From positions 868,001 through 932,000 of the forward strand of contig NZ_JAAVLX010000003.1 in NCBI RefSeq assembly GCF_013114825.1: a DNA stretch of 64,000 bases, read 5' to 3'. Positions 1 through 8,424 of the stretch are shown one piece after another (position 1 is the stretch's first letter; each line of letters begins with the position of its first letter). Below the pieces are notes generated by a model. The model saw only the letters and a list, made by a program, of their open reading frames with translations. It made no database searches and was not told the origin of the DNA. This DNA comes from Bradyrhizobium australiense (GTDB taxonomy: Bacteria; Pseudomonadota; Alphaproteobacteria; Rhizobiales; Xanthobacteraceae). The translations under genes were made by a program, and so were the position numbers.

Positions 1-132
1 TGATGCTGTCGGGAAAACCCGGCTGGTAGATGTAGAATGCGCGTTCAGCCCGCGCGGAATCTTGTCGCGCAGATCAACCAGGCGGTCGCCGGGATTGCAT
101 GCCAAAGCCGCCGCTGTCAGGAGCCATTTCAT
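1..132 (-). CDS. Possible 5' part of an exported-protein gene cut by the left edge
   Basis: An ATG at base 132 on the minus strand opens a frame that stays open to base 1 (44 codons). The first 11 residues, MKWLLTAAALA, look like a short signal peptide and are followed by a cysteine. No strong ribosome binding site precedes it. A second minus-strand frame just left of it reads a protein-like stretch (AFYIYQPGFPDSI) with no start codon of its own, so the true gene may switch frames here (sequencing error or decay). The product cannot be named. Confidence 0.25.
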   Translation of the reverse strand, partial: MKWLLTAAALACNPGDRLVDLRDKIPRGLNAHSTSTSRVFPTAS

Positions 133-233
133 CTCGACAGGGTAAACTATTTGGCGCCGACCTCGCAGTATCTCCGTCAGCTTAGGACAAGCGCATTTGC
201 GCTTATTTCTGAGATGACTGAAAAACAGCGGGC

Positions 234-524
234 CTAGATCCCGAACAGACTGAAAATCGCCCCGAAGATCGCCGCGATGACAGCCACGACGCCAAAGATC
301 ACGGACGCCACGGCATCAAGCAGTAGTTCGACCATATCCGACGCGGAGCTTGCTGCAACGATCACGACGCAGCAACCGGCTCCGATCAGCACCGATGTGA
401 CCATGCTGAACACCATGATCCACAGCACGGTAAAGACGAGCCCGCCGAGAATCAGCGCCACAGCGATGCGGCGGAAAGGACTGCTGTTCGATGCAGACCG
501 TGCGGCTGGTTCTGGCGAATGCAT
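234..524 (-). CDS. Small hydrophobic membrane protein, unknown function
   Basis: This is a 96-residue protein. A short polar N-terminus (about residues 1-18) with two arginines is followed by two long hydrophobic stretches (about 20-57 and 67-95), so it should span the inner membrane two to four times. It has no catalytic motif. It is a single gene with no operon partner on its strand and lies tail-on to the weak left-edge feature. I recognise no characterised family. Composition and codon use match its neighbours, so it is probably a real lineage-specific membrane protein. Confidence 0.6.
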   Translation of the reverse strand: MHSPEPAARSASNSSPFRRIAVALILGGLVFTVLWIMVFSMVTSVLIGAGCCVVIVAASSASDMVELLLDAVASVIFGVVAVIAAIFGAIFSLFGI

Positions 525-712
525 GACGACAATCCTCTATGATCCGGATTGTCGTCGCCGGGCCGCAAAAGGTTCAAGCCGCAGCCGAACGTTGCGTGCT
601 CAGCAGATACGGTCGCCGCGTGTCGCCGTCCCGACCGGCAGCGTCACATCCACGGAACGTTGCACCTGATGCTGGTGCAGTCTGGCGTTTCCCGAGCGCA
701 AGCAGCCCCGAG

Positions 713-1207
713 TCACGCCGCCAGCGCGTCCGGATTGACCTCGCCCTTGGCGATATCGGTGAGCAGCGCATCGATCGCTTTCTCTTCCATCAGGCTGCTG
801 TGCAGCGTCGCCTGGTCGTTGCGCAGTTCCAACTGACCGGCAAGGGCGGCGGCCGAACCGTAGGCAGCGATCTCATAGTGCTCGAGTTTCTGGGCGGATG
901 CGATCAGGCCCGCATCGCGAAGATCGTCGCCTTCCAACATGCCGAGCATCTTTCGGGTCTCACGGATGAGAGCCTCCATGGCCTGGTCGACATGCGCTGC
1001 TGGGTCGGCGCCATGCTGGCGAAGGATGGCCACAAGGCGGTCCTTTTGCGTGACCGTCTCCGCGCGGTGGTCCACCAGCGCGTCCTTGAGCGCCGGGTGT
1101 GACGCGGCTGCCGCCATGCGCAGCAACGTTTCGGCAAGCTGCTCCTCGACGCTCACCAGTTCCTGCAGTTCGGCAAGGTACATGTCCTTGAAATTCCTGA
1201 TCTCCAT
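713..1207 (-). CDS. DUF892 (YciE/YciF-type) ferritin-like protein
   Basis: The 164 residues are almost wholly helical. The opening NFKDMYLAELQELVSVEEQL is characteristic of the DUF892/YciF family, which forms four-helix ferritin-like bundles; E/H positions recur in later helices (EKAIDALL, EHYEIAAYG). Family members are stress-induced in enterobacteria and often sit near other general-stress genes, but their chemistry is not settled. The start at 1207 gives an N-terminus of family-typical length. The gene is transcribed alone. Assignment to the family is secure; a metal-binding or oxidative-stress role is inference. Confidence 0.85.
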   Translation of the reverse strand: MEIRNFKDMYLAELQELVSVEEQLAETLLRMAAAASHPALKDALVDHRAETVTQKDRLVAILRQHGADPAAHVDQAMEALIRETRKMLGMLEGDDLRDAGLIASAQKLEHYEIAAYGSAAALAGQLELRNDQATLHSSLMEEKAIDALLTDIAKGEVNPDALAA

Positions 1208-1388
1208 GGCGAAATCCCTCTCTCAGGATGTGGATGAGGCTTCCGGCAGCGCGCTACGTCGTTTTCGGAAGCAACCGGCGCGAGCCGAGCGGCCTGTTTC
1301 ACTTTCGAGGCCTGCGATATCCTTCAACGAGGCCACGACGCATCGGGTTCCGGTCCAAAACCCAATCCAATACCCAAGAGGTGCTGCG

Positions 1389-1577
1389 ATGACGGAATGG
1401 TACTTTGTCTGGGTCGAGGGCCTGCGCGGACCGGCGCCGCAGAAATGGTCGTCGGATGGGCTTTGGGGGCAAATCGGCCGCCAGGATGTCATCGTCCGCT
1501 TCGCGCTGAGCGACGAGGAAGCGCATCTGCCGCTCGATGAACTGGCAAGGCGGCATCCCATTCCCGACGCGAAATAG
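1389..1577 (+). CDS. Small hypothetical protein (62 aa)
   Basis: The ATG at 1389 is preceded by an AAGAGG ribosome binding site about 7 bases upstream, which selects it over longer in-frame starts. The protein is 62 residues and Trp-rich near the N-terminus (MTEWYFVWVEG), with an acidic middle and a basic C-terminus, and has no signal peptide. No domain is recognised. It stands alone, divergent from the DUF892 gene and about 180 bases from it, so the two may share a stress-type promoter region, though no promoter could be fixed by eye. Confidence 0.6.
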   Translation: MTEWYFVWVEGLRGPAPQKWSSDGLWGQIGRQDVIVRFALSDEEAHLPLDELARRHPIPDAK

Positions 1578-1884
1578 CCGATTATGGCCTCGCCATGTCG
1601 GCGAGCGTGCGGAACAATGGGTTTTAAAGGTGCCCTTCAGCGGAACATTGCGAATTTAATTTTGTTGCCGGCTTGAAGCGGCGCAAAGAGGCACCACTGT
1701 CCCGAATTCAATTCGGCTTGCTTGCGGAATTGAAAGCGAAGTTGCGAGCCGGCGCGCGGCGCTGGCGGGGACGAGCGATCAGGATCCGATGAGCTTGACG
1801 TCATTCCCTCCGCAGAAGAGGGCCGCGTGCGGTCAAGGCCGCCACGCGGTGCTCACCAACCAGAAGCCAAGTAAGGAGTCCTGC
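1578..1884. other. Intergenic stretch, no gene seen
   Basis: The 307 bases between two small genes contain no convincing reading frame. The first part (about 1618-1670) is locally AT-rich and could hold the promoter of the next gene, but no clear -35/-10 pair stands out. Confidence 0.5.
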
Positions 1885-2175
1885 ATGAAATTGAACTCGG
1901 CACAGGTGGAACGCGCTCTGACGCAATTCGAAGCCCAGGCGCTTCCCGACGATCATCCGGTGGTCCCGCAACTGGCCAGCATGTTTGGCGATCATACATT
2001 CTTCCTCGACAGCGGCGGCCTCAACGTGCTTGAGCCGACCGAGGCTTCCGAGCGGGAAACCACAATCGGCATGATTGTAAACCTTGCTTATTGGAGCGAT
2101 GAGACGCTCACGAAACTGTCGCCGCACGAGCCCGAGCCGACAGGAGTCATCGTTAGTCTCGAATCCAGACACTGA
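1885..2175 (+). CDS. Hypothetical cytosolic protein (96 aa)
   Basis: The start at 1885 has AAGGAG five to ten bases upstream, so it is preferred over an in-frame ATG about 96 bases earlier. The 96-residue product begins MKLNSAQVERALTQFEAQ, is acidic, has no membrane segment or signal peptide, and carries no motif I can tie to a family. Its stop lies 29 bases from the end of the convergent PilZ gene. It is probably a conserved small protein of the Bradyrhizobium group, but that is an impression, not a search result. Confidence 0.6.
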   Translation: MKLNSAQVERALTQFEAQALPDDHPVVPQLASMFGDHTFFLDSGGLNVLEPTEASERETTIGMIVNLAYWSDETLTKLSPHEPEPTGVIVSLESRH

Positions 2176-2204
2176 CTCTTCGAATCCGGAAACTCGGCGT
2201 GTGT

Positions 2205-2489
2205 TCAGTCGTGCGCGGTCGCGTGCCGCGCGCGACGACGCGTTGACGTTTCGAAATGAACCCCGATCCGCGTCTCTTTTCGCCACACGACGTGGCACGG
2301 CACATGGATGTCGTCGGCTTCGATCACCAGCGTGAAACGTTCGGGAATGCCGACGGGGGAGATCACCTCGAGCGCCGCGCCGGTTTCGGAAAGATTGCGC
2401 ACTGTGCAATCGATGGCGGCGCCGCCGCCAAACGAAATCTTGCCCGACTTCAAGAGCCGACGCCGTGGTGCTATTCTGTGCTCGTCCAC
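2205..2489 (-). CDS. PilZ-domain protein
   Basis: The product is about 94 residues. It has both PilZ signatures: an arginine cluster APRRRLLK near the N-terminus (RxxxR-like) and NLSETGAAL (the [D/N]xSxxG motif), so it is likely a single-domain c-di-GMP receptor. A GTG start at 2489 is chosen because GGGAGG lies upstream (about 2499-2504) and homologues commonly begin at DEHRIAPRRR; a GTG at 2492 or an ATG at 2576 are alternatives. PilZ proteins pass c-di-GMP levels on to motility or polysaccharide machinery; no such target gene is adjacent. Confidence 0.8.
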   Translation of the reverse strand: MDEHRIAPRRRLLKSGKISFGGGAAIDCTVRNLSETGAALEVISPVGIPERFTLVIEADDIHVPCHVVWRKETRIGVHFETSTRRRARHATAHD

Positions 2490-2602
2490 CACATGGACCT
2501 CCCACCTGAACCAGGAAGTTTCCACGGCCGAGGTTACTATCCCGTTACCGAGCGTTCTAGTATTGGTACAACGCAAGGTGGTGGGGCTTGCGGATCCGCC
2601 TT

Positions 2603-3631
2603 TCAGCTCATCGACCGCCGGTCGTCCGTTCGCGCCCGCCGCCCTTCGATCGGGTAGGCCGGGTCATTGAACCCTGGCGTCGAGGGATGGCCGCTCACCA
2701 CCAGCCGGTCGATCAGCGCCTCGTCCTCCGCCGTGAAGCGATAGTCGAGCGCCTCGATGTAGTCATCCCATTGCTCTTCGGTCCGGGGGCCCGCGATCAC
2801 CCCGCTCACGCATGATGAATTCAGCACCCAGGAAACCGCGAACTGCCCGGCGGTGATGCCGCGGGCCTCGGCGTGCCGCTTGATCTCCTGCGCGAGCTTG
2901 AGCGATTCCGGCCGCCATTCCGTCTGCATCATGCGCTTGTCGGCGCGGCCGGCGCGGGTGTCCTGGTCGGGCGCAGTGTCCGGCCGGTACTTGCCGGTCA
3001 GCACGCCGCGCGCCAAGGGGCTATAGGGCACGATGCCAAGACCGTAATACCCGCAGGCCGGGAAGTGTTCGACTTCCGGCATCCGGTTCATGGCGTTGTA
3101 GTAGGGCTGGCTGACGATCGGGCGGCCGATGCCGTTGTTGTCGCAGATGTTGCAGATCTCGGCGACGCGCCAGGCGCGGTAGTTCGACACACCGAAATAG
3201 CGGATCTTGCCCTGGCGCATCAGGTCGCCCATCGCGCGCACCGTCTCCTGCAGCGGCGTCGCATGGTCCTCCTTGTGCAGATAGTAGATGTCGATGAAAT
3301 CGGTGCCGAGCCGCTCCAGGCTTTCGTCCGCGGCCTGTATCACCCAGCGCCGCGACAGCCCGCCGCGATTGGGGTCGTCGCCGATCTGGTTGGCGAGCTT
3401 CGTCGCCAGAATCCAGTTCGTGCGATTGCTTGAAATCGCACGGCCGACCACCTGCTCGGACTGGCCTCCATTATAGGCATCCGCGGTATCGATGAAGTTG
3501 ATGCCCGCTTCGCGCGCTTTCGCAATGATGCGCGACGACGTCGCCTCGTCGGTCGGACCGCCGAACATCATGGTGCCGAGACAAATCGGCGAAATCTTCA
3601 GGCCGCTGCGGCCGAGTTGGCGGTATTGCAT
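2603..3631 (-). CDS. Aldo/keto reductase
   Basis: The 342-residue enzyme shows the whole AKR layout: an N-terminal QLGRSGLKIS strand pair, the catalytic tetrad at about D48, Y53 (DTADAY), K78 (LATKLA) and H119 (YYLHKED), and a C-terminal NADPH-binding region. AKRs reduce aldehydes or ketones with NADPH; the substrate here is unknown. The frame is open well upstream of 3631, but AKR similarity begins exactly at MQYRQLG, which fixes the start. It is followed on the same strand, across a palindromic repeat, by the thioesterase gene at 3805-4230. Confidence 0.9.
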   Translation of the reverse strand: MQYRQLGRSGLKISPICLGTMMFGGPTDEATSSRIIAKAREAGINFIDTADAYNGGQSEQVVGRAISSNRTNWILATKLANQIGDDPNRGGLSRRWVIQAADESLERLGTDFIDIYYLHKEDHATPLQETVRAMGDLMRQGKIRYFGVSNYRAWRVAEICNICDNNGIGRPIVSQPYYNAMNRMPEVEHFPACGYYGLGIVPYSPLARGVLTGKYRPDTAPDQDTRAGRADKRMMQTEWRPESLKLAQEIKRHAEARGITAGQFAVSWVLNSSCVSGVIAGPRTEEQWDDYIEALDYRFTAEDEALIDRLVVSGHPSTPGFNDPAYPIEGRRARTDDRRSMS

Positions 3632-3663
3632 GGCTGTATCCTCACAATCGCTGCATCTGCTCC

Positions 3664-3793
3664 CCTCGCTCCGCTCTTGCGGGGAAAGGGTCGGGGTGAG
3701 AGGCTGTCTCCGCAGAGGGATTCGCGGAGAGAGCCCCTCACCCGGATTTCCGCTTCGCGCAATCCGACCTCTCCCCGCAAGCGCGGAGCGAGG
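3664..3793. repeat. Long imperfect palindromic repeat (CTCTCCCC-type family)
   Basis: The two ends are inverted copies: CCTCGCTCCGCTCTTGCGGG on the left and its near-complement ending GCGGAGCGAGG on the right, with an inner GGGGTGAG / CTCACCC pair. The whole can fold into one long stem. It separates the AKR and thioesterase genes. Elements with the same CTCTCCCC...GGGGTGAG core lie at 25031-25204 and 31963-32134. Confidence 0.75.
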
Positions 3794-3804
3794 TAAGACC
3801 GCGC

Positions 3805-4230
3805 CTAACCCTCGCTCTTCAATATCTTGAACACACCGCTCGCCATCGCGATACAGCGTTTGTCGACGGTCACTTCCGTTGTTATGAAAATGAGGCTGCG
3901 GGTCGAGCGCACGACGTGCGGCTTCGACACCAAAACCTCTCCGATCTTGCCGGCTTCGACAAAGTGCGTATCGAGTTGCACGGTCGCCAGCGTCGGCTTG
4001 CCGGAGACGAAGCGGGCGGTCATGCCGCAGGTGCGGTCGGCGAAGGTCATGATGACGCCGCCCTGCACCAAGCCGCGGCGGTTGTGGTGCTTGTCCTCGG
4101 TCAGAAGCGCATATTCGTGCGCGCCGTCGACGACGCGCTGCCACAAGGGGCCGATCAGGTGCAGGAAGCCGGTGGTTTCGACGATCTTCCAGCCGTCGGA
4201 TTTGAGCTTGTCCGCGGCCTTGGCTGTCAT
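3805..4230 (-). CDS. PaaI-family hotdog thioesterase
   Basis: The 141-residue single hotdog domain carries the PaaI/YigI-type signature HHNRRGLVQGGVIMTFADRT, with the HN...G(x)HGG-like loop and an acidic residue (D in FADR) where acyl-CoA thioesterases keep their catalytic acid. It should hydrolyse small or aromatic acyl-CoA esters in the cytosol as a tetramer. It is the first gene of a minus-strand pair with the aldo/keto reductase and is divergent from the NUDIX gene about 80 bases away. The exact acyl substrate cannot be read from sequence. Confidence 0.85.
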   Translation of the reverse strand: MTAKAADKLKSDGWKIVETTGFLHLIGPLWQRVVDGAHEYALLTEDKHHNRRGLVQGGVIMTFADRTCGMTARFVSGKPTLATVQLDTHFVEAGKIGEVLVSKPHVVRSTRSLIFITTEVTVDKRCIAMASGVFKILKSEG

Positions 4231-4310
4231 GTCGCGCTTTCCGTTTCCTGCGGGCTGTCTTGCTGTCCGGGGTCATTTCATCTGATGCGCTGGTGTTGTA
4301 GTCAAGCGGG

Positions 4311-4940
4311 ATGGTCAGGCCATTTGACGATACCACACGGCGGAATATTGCAGAGCTTTGCGCGGCATTTTCGCGGACGCCCTCCGACGGCGCCGTGCCT
4401 GAGCTGAAGCGCGCAGCGGTCGCTATCGCCTTGACGGAAGCCCGAAGCGATGATGGCACGGCGTTTCTGTTGACCCGCCGCGCCGCAAGCCTGCGCGCCC
4501 ACGCCGCCCAATGGGCGCTGCCGGGCGGACGCTGCGACCATGGCGAGACGCCGGCGCAGGCCGCGCTGCGGGAACTTCACGAAGAACTCGGCGTTGGCCT
4601 CGGCGAGGGCGATGTGCTGGGCCTGCTCGACGATTACCCGACGCGCTCAGGCTATCTGATTACGCCAGTGGTGGTCTGGGTCAGTACCAGCGCTGATATC
4701 ATCGCCAATCCGGCGGAGGTTGCCTCGGTGCATCGCGTCGCGCTCGGCGATATCGAGCGCGAAGACGTCTTCAGCTTCACCACCATTCCCGAAAGCACGC
4801 GGCGCGTGATCCGCTTCCGCCATGCCGGCCAGCACATCCACGCGCCGACGGCGGCGCTGATCTATCAATTTGCCGAAGTGCTGGCGGGCCGGGAGACCCG
4901 TGTAGCCGAGCTGGAACAGCCGGTGTTCGCCTGGAGGTAG
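4311..4940 (+). CDS. NUDIX hydrolase, CoA-pyrophosphatase-like
   Basis: The 209-residue protein has a complete Nudix box beginning GGRCDHGETPAQAALRELHE and ending EELGV (about residues 67-90), with the REXXEE catalytic glutamates intact. The preceding LTRRAASLRAHAAQWALPGG resembles the NudL/CoA-diphosphatase branch, which cleaves CoA and acyl-CoA to 3',5'-ADP and phosphopantetheine. That would suit its divergent neighbour, an acyl-CoA thioesterase, but the substrate is inference. Translation starts at 4311, shortly after AGCGGG. Confidence 0.85.
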   Translation: MVRPFDDTTRRNIAELCAAFSRTPSDGAVPELKRAAVAIALTEARSDDGTAFLLTRRAASLRAHAAQWALPGGRCDHGETPAQAALRELHEELGVGLGEGDVLGLLDDYPTRSGYLITPVVVWVSTSADIIANPAEVASVHRVALGDIEREDVFSFTTIPESTRRVIRFRHAGQHIHAPTAALIYQFAEVLAGRETRVAELEQPVFAWR

Positions 4941-4942
4941 TC

Positions 4943-5023
4943 CGTCATTGGAGCGGAGCGAAGTAATCCATTTCGTCACTTGCTTAGAAATGGATTGCTT
5001 GTCGCTTGCGCTCCTCGCAATGG
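4943..5023. repeat. Palindromic repeat, CGTCATTG...AAGCAATCC family (copy 1)
   Basis: It starts CGTCATTGGAGCGGAGCGAA and ends CGCTCCTCGCAATGG, with an inner AATCCATTTC / GAAATGGATT inverted pair. The same design recurs at 25217-25300. It follows directly on the NUDIX gene stop. Confidence 0.75.
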
Positions 5024-5119
5024 CGGAACCGTGGCGCGCCGCGAGCCGGATTGCGCAGTCGGGTCATTTGGGCGACGATACGGGACCAACAAGAAAAATA
5101 GTCCCGGGAGTCCGCCCTT

Positions 5120-6097
5120 ATGCTCATCTGCAAAAAATGGTTTGGCCTAGCAGCCGCTATTCTCGTCCTGGTCGCCGCCAATTCAGCGCGAGCGCAGACC
5201 TATCCGGCTCGCGCCATCACGCTGGTCATTCCGTTTGCGCCCGGCGGCAGCACCTCGATCGTCGGCCGCGCCATTGCCGACAAGATGAGCGAACTGCTCG
5301 GCGAGAAGGTGGTGGTCGACAATCGCCCCGGCGCCGGCGGCACGGTCGGCACCAAGGCGGTCGCCAAGAGCGATCCCGATGGCTACACGCTGCTCTTGGG
5401 CTACACCGGCACGCTGGCGATCGGTCCCTCGCTCTACAAGAACCCCGGCTACGATCCGCGCAAGGATTTTGCGCCGATCGGCATGATTGGCAACGCGCCG
5501 AATTCGCTCGTGGTTCATCCATCGTTCCCGCCCAAGAGCGTCGCCGAATTGATTGCCTATGCCAAAGCCAATCCGGACAAGGTCAATTTCGGCTCCGCCG
5601 GCGCCGGCACCGCCAGCCACATCACCGGCGAATATTTCGCCCGGGCCGCCGGCATCAAGCTCGTGCACATTCCATACAAAGGCACCGGTCCGGCGCTGAC
5701 GGATCTGTTGGGCGGCCACATCCCGATGGCGTTCGCGCCGATCCCGGCCTCGCACGCCAATGTCTCTGCCGGCAAGCTGCGCGCGCTTGCCGTCACCAGC
5801 ACCGTGCGATCGAGCCTGTTGCCAGATGTGCCGACGCTGATTGAGGCGGGGCTAGCCGGCTTCGACGCCTCACTCTACTACGGCCTTGCCGCGCCGGCCG
5901 GCACGCCGCGACCGATCGTCGACAAACTCAACAAGGCGCTGCGCGACGCGCTCGCTTCCGACGAGGTGAAGAAGCAGTTGGGCAATGACGGCACCGAAAT
6001 CACCCCGGGAACGCCGGAAGACTATGCCGATTTCATCGACAAGGACGAGAAGAAGTGGTCGCAGCTCGTCAAGGCCAGCGGCGTCGAACAGGAGTAA
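5120..6097 (+). CDS. TctC/Bug-type solute-binding protein
   Basis: The 325-residue protein begins with a signal peptide (to about residue 25, ARAQ) and has the typical Bug fold sequence: FAPGGSTSIVGR near the N-terminus, then VVVDNRPGAGGTVGT and SDPDGYTLLLG, and HIPYKGTGPALTDLLGG in the middle. Such periplasmic receptors bind carboxylates (tricarboxylates, aromatic acids or amino acids) and feed TctAB permeases; no tctAB lies nearby, so it is an orphan receptor like many in this lineage. GGGAG about 11 bases upstream supports the start. The ligand is unknown. Confidence 0.92.
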   Translation: MLICKKWFGLAAAILVLVAANSARAQTYPARAITLVIPFAPGGSTSIVGRAIADKMSELLGEKVVVDNRPGAGGTVGTKAVAKSDPDGYTLLLGYTGTLAIGPSLYKNPGYDPRKDFAPIGMIGNAPNSLVVHPSFPPKSVAELIAYAKANPDKVNFGSAGAGTASHITGEYFARAAGIKLVHIPYKGTGPALTDLLGGHIPMAFAPIPASHANVSAGKLRALAVTSTVRSSLLPDVPTLIEAGLAGFDASLYYGLAAPAGTPRPIVDKLNKALRDALASDEVKKQLGNDGTEITPGTPEDYADFIDKDEKKWSQLVKASGVEQE

Positions 6098-6197
6098 GCG
6101 GCCACTCTTCCCACAAGGGGAGAAGGAAGAAAGAGCGCCACTTAATGTCGCTCCCTTTCGGGGCTGACATCGCGGCGCCGCTTGCTACAACGGTGCC

Positions 6198-7391
6198 ATG
6201 CGCCTGCCATTGATTCGCATCGGTTCCGGATTAGCTGCGCTCGCGCTGCTCGCGAGTGCGCCGCCCGCCGTGGCGACGGAACTGCTCCCGCTCTCGACCG
6301 ACGATGCGATGGCACAAGCCGCCTCGCCGCAGGCGATCGCCGAATACCGCCGCAAGCTGAAGGAGTATCAGGAAGCACGCGCCGCATTCGAAGAGGAGGC
6401 GGGCGCCTATTGGGCCTCAATTTCCGAGAAGCGAAAGGGCCGCAACGCCAAGCGCCGGGAGCGCCAGACCATCACGCTTGACGATTACGTGCTGACGCAG
6501 CCGCCGGTCTACACCGGTCCGAAGCGCCCCGTCAGCCCGGAGCCGGAAGAAGAGAAGCCGCCGCGCGAGCGCAAGCCGCTGCCGGTGGTTGCCGATTTTC
6601 TTAAAGCCGCCGCCGAGCATTTCCAGTTCACGCCGCAACGGCCGACAACCGAGGTCGAATTCAAGCGCGCCTATGTCCGCTACGCGTTGGCCGCGGGCCT
6701 GACGCGCGAGCAGGCAGTGCGGGTCTATTCGTTCGAGACCGGCGGCAACGGCAATTACGACATGCAGTCGGGGCTGAACCCCTCGAAGCCAGGCTCGCGC
6801 GCGATCTCGACCGCGATCGGCTACAATCAGCTGCTCACCACCAATAGCGTCGAGCTGCTCTCCGAACAGGGCCATGAATTCATCAAGGAACTGACGGCAA
6901 GGGCCGCGACGCTGTCGGGCGCGCCGCGCAAGGCGATGGACCACAAGCTGGCCGTCTTGAAAAGAATGGTGGCGTTTACGCGCACGGTGCCGGACACCTG
7001 GTCCGAGCATGAGAAGCTCGCCAATACCCCGCAGGGCTGGGCGGTGCACGCCATGGTGCTCGATGTCGACGTCGGACCGATGCTGCAGACCCACAAGCTC
7101 TTGACCTCGGTGATCTTCGCGCGCGCCAAGGGCTATGGCCGCCCGCTGACGGCAGCCGAACTCGAAATGATGAACCTGACCGGCGACGGCACCGGGCTCG
7201 ACATGGTCACGATGCCGCAGGCGATGCGCGAGCAGGTGCCGACCTCGAATTTCTTCCAGCGCGGTGGCTATGAGCGCAACCCCGTCGCGACTCGCCATAG
7301 CACGGTGGCGAAACTATTGGCGGTCACCGACGAGCGGATGGATTTCAACTCCAGCAAGCCCGGCGCGAAGGAACTGGCGGCGGCGTTTTAG
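6198..7391 (+). CDS. Exported protein with a lysozyme/transglycosylase-like core
   Basis: The 397-residue protein has a signal peptide (cleaved near VATE, about residue 27), a charged, coiled-coil-like N-terminal third (YRRKLKEYQEARAAFEEEAG), a Pro/Glu/Arg linker, and a folded C-terminal domain. There GLTREQAVRVYSFETGGNG and AISTAIGYNQLLTTNS recall the catalytic Glu and the GxxQ segment of soluble lytic transglycosylases. A peptidoglycan-related role is therefore possible, but the match is by eye and distant. It is transcribed alone and ends at a strong hairpin. Confidence 0.7.
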   Translation: MRLPLIRIGSGLAALALLASAPPAVATELLPLSTDDAMAQAASPQAIAEYRRKLKEYQEARAAFEEEAGAYWASISEKRKGRNAKRRERQTITLDDYVLTQPPVYTGPKRPVSPEPEEEKPPRERKPLPVVADFLKAAAEHFQFTPQRPTTEVEFKRAYVRYALAAGLTREQAVRVYSFETGGNGNYDMQSGLNPSKPGSRAISTAIGYNQLLTTNSVELLSEQGHEFIKELTARAATLSGAPRKAMDHKLAVLKRMVAFTRTVPDTWSEHEKLANTPQGWAVHAMVLDVDVGPMLQTHKLLTSVIFARAKGYGRPLTAAELEMMNLTGDGTGLDMVTMPQAMREQVPTSNFFQRGGYERNPVATRHSTVAKLLAVTDERMDFNSSKPGAKELAAAF

Positions 7392-7397
7392 TTGCCT

Positions 7398-7427
7398 CTT
7401 CCTTCTCCCCCTTGGGGGAGAAGGAAG
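7398..7427. terminator. Perfect 14-bp hairpin between convergent genes
   Basis: CTTCCTTCTCCCCC and its exact complement are separated by two bases (TT). It sits between the stop of the plus-strand exported protein (7391) and the end of the minus-strand gene (7433), so it could terminate both; the flanks are purine/pyrimidine-rich but there is no clean T-run. A partial relative of its right arm follows the TctC gene near 6114-6130, so it is also a repeat fragment. Confidence 0.55.
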
Positions 7428-7432
7428 AAAGC

Positions 7433-7741
7433 TCACTCCGACCCGAACATGAACTTGCCGTCGCCCTCGAGATACGGGCCTGAGCGCATATAGAGCTGCC
7501 CGTTCTGCCCGATGAAGAACAAGGTGCCCTTCGGCACCTTCTTCGCGCCCTTGAGCAGCAGGCCCGCATTGTTGGTGCCCATCTTGTAGGCGAGTGTCTT
7601 GCCGTCCCTGCCGTAGGCATAGCCCATGTCGGGCTTCAGCTCCCACGCTGTCGGCGCGGCGCCTTGCGCAAATGCGGCGGACGAAAACCCGGCCAGGACG
7701 ACCACCGTCAAAACCTTCGTCGTTGATATGCTCGTCATCAT
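7433..7741 (-). CDS. Small exported hypothetical protein
   Basis: The protein is about 102 residues, with a signal peptide (KVLTVVVLAGFSSAAFA) and a mature part rich in Gly, Lys and aromatic residues. GGGAGG lies upstream, four bases from the ATG at 7741 and seven from the ATG at 7738, so either start may be used. The mature sequence (YAYGRDGKTLAYKMGTNNAG) has no recognised domain; it is probably periplasmic. It converges on the gene ending at 7391. Confidence 0.65.
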   Translation of the reverse strand: MMTSISTTKVLTVVVLAGFSSAAFAQGAAPTAWELKPDMGYAYGRDGKTLAYKMGTNNAGLLLKGAKKVPKGTLFFIGQNGQLYMRSGPYLEGDGKFMFGSE

Positions 7742-7937
7742 CCATCCTCCCGACCGCAATTCGGCTTCTTGCCTCGCGCTTTGAACAAATCACGAACGGC
7801 TTTGCGCCGTCAATTGCCACCTTTGACGCATCACAGCGCTCTTGAGACTTTGTGATTTCCCGCTTTCGCCTTCGCGACTATGTTCGCGTTTCCGGCTACA
7901 AGCATGCATTGCGAAAAACGTCATAGGGATGGTCAGG

Positions 7938-8417
7938 ATGAATCACGTCATGAAGATCGGTATTGGTGTTGCGCTGTCGTTCATGACGCTGGCTCAAGCG
8001 GCAGTGGCCGACGATTTCAAGCTCTCCAACAACCAGCGGATTGCCTGCAGCCGCGGCCTGGCTCCGGGCAAGCTCAACACGGCGACCTGCAAATCCTATG
8101 CGTATGTGTTCAACACCAAGACGTCAGAGTATTTCCGCTGCCAGGTCTCGCTTGCGCTGACGCGGGACAACAAAGAAGTCATCAATGTGCAGGCCGACGG
8201 CGGCTGCGCCAAGAAGCCGCGTATCTTCGATACCGACGCGAACTATTCGTTCGATGCTACCGAAACCGAGCCGCCGAACACCAATTCGTTCTTCGGTCCC
8301 GGCGGCTATGCGGTGTGGGCCAGCGACAACAATAATCTGAAGGTGCGCGGCTGCATCATCATCTCGTCCGGTCTCGGCTCCGACATCTCCAAATGCATCG
8401 ACATGAAGTTCGAGTGA
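7938..8417 (+). CDS. Exported cysteine-containing hypothetical protein
   Basis: The product is 159 residues from the ATG at 7938; an in-frame ATG nine bases upstream is less likely because AGGG sits well placed for 7938. A signal peptide (MKIGIGVALSFMTLAQAAVA) is followed by a mature domain with six cysteines (for example IACSRG, TATCKSY, FRCQV, GGCAKK), which suggests a disulphide-stabilised periplasmic protein. No family is recognised. It converges on the EAL gene eight bases away. Confidence 0.7.
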   Translation: MNHVMKIGIGVALSFMTLAQAAVADDFKLSNNQRIACSRGLAPGKLNTATCKSYAYVFNTKTSEYFRCQVSLALTRDNKEVINVQADGGCAKKPRIFDTDANYSFDATETEPPNTNSFFGPGGYAVWASDNNNLKVRGCIIISSGLGSDISKCIDMKFE

Positions 8418-8424
8418 GCCTCGC

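Noticed and set aside
37..237. 66-codon plus-strand frame at the left edge
   Set aside because: No signal, motif or ribosome binding site; opposes a more plausible minus-strand start.
2603..4459. 618-codon frame that would fuse the aldo/keto reductase with upstream sequence
   Set aside because: The extra N-terminal part runs antisense or out of frame through the thioesterase gene; AKR homology begins at 3631.
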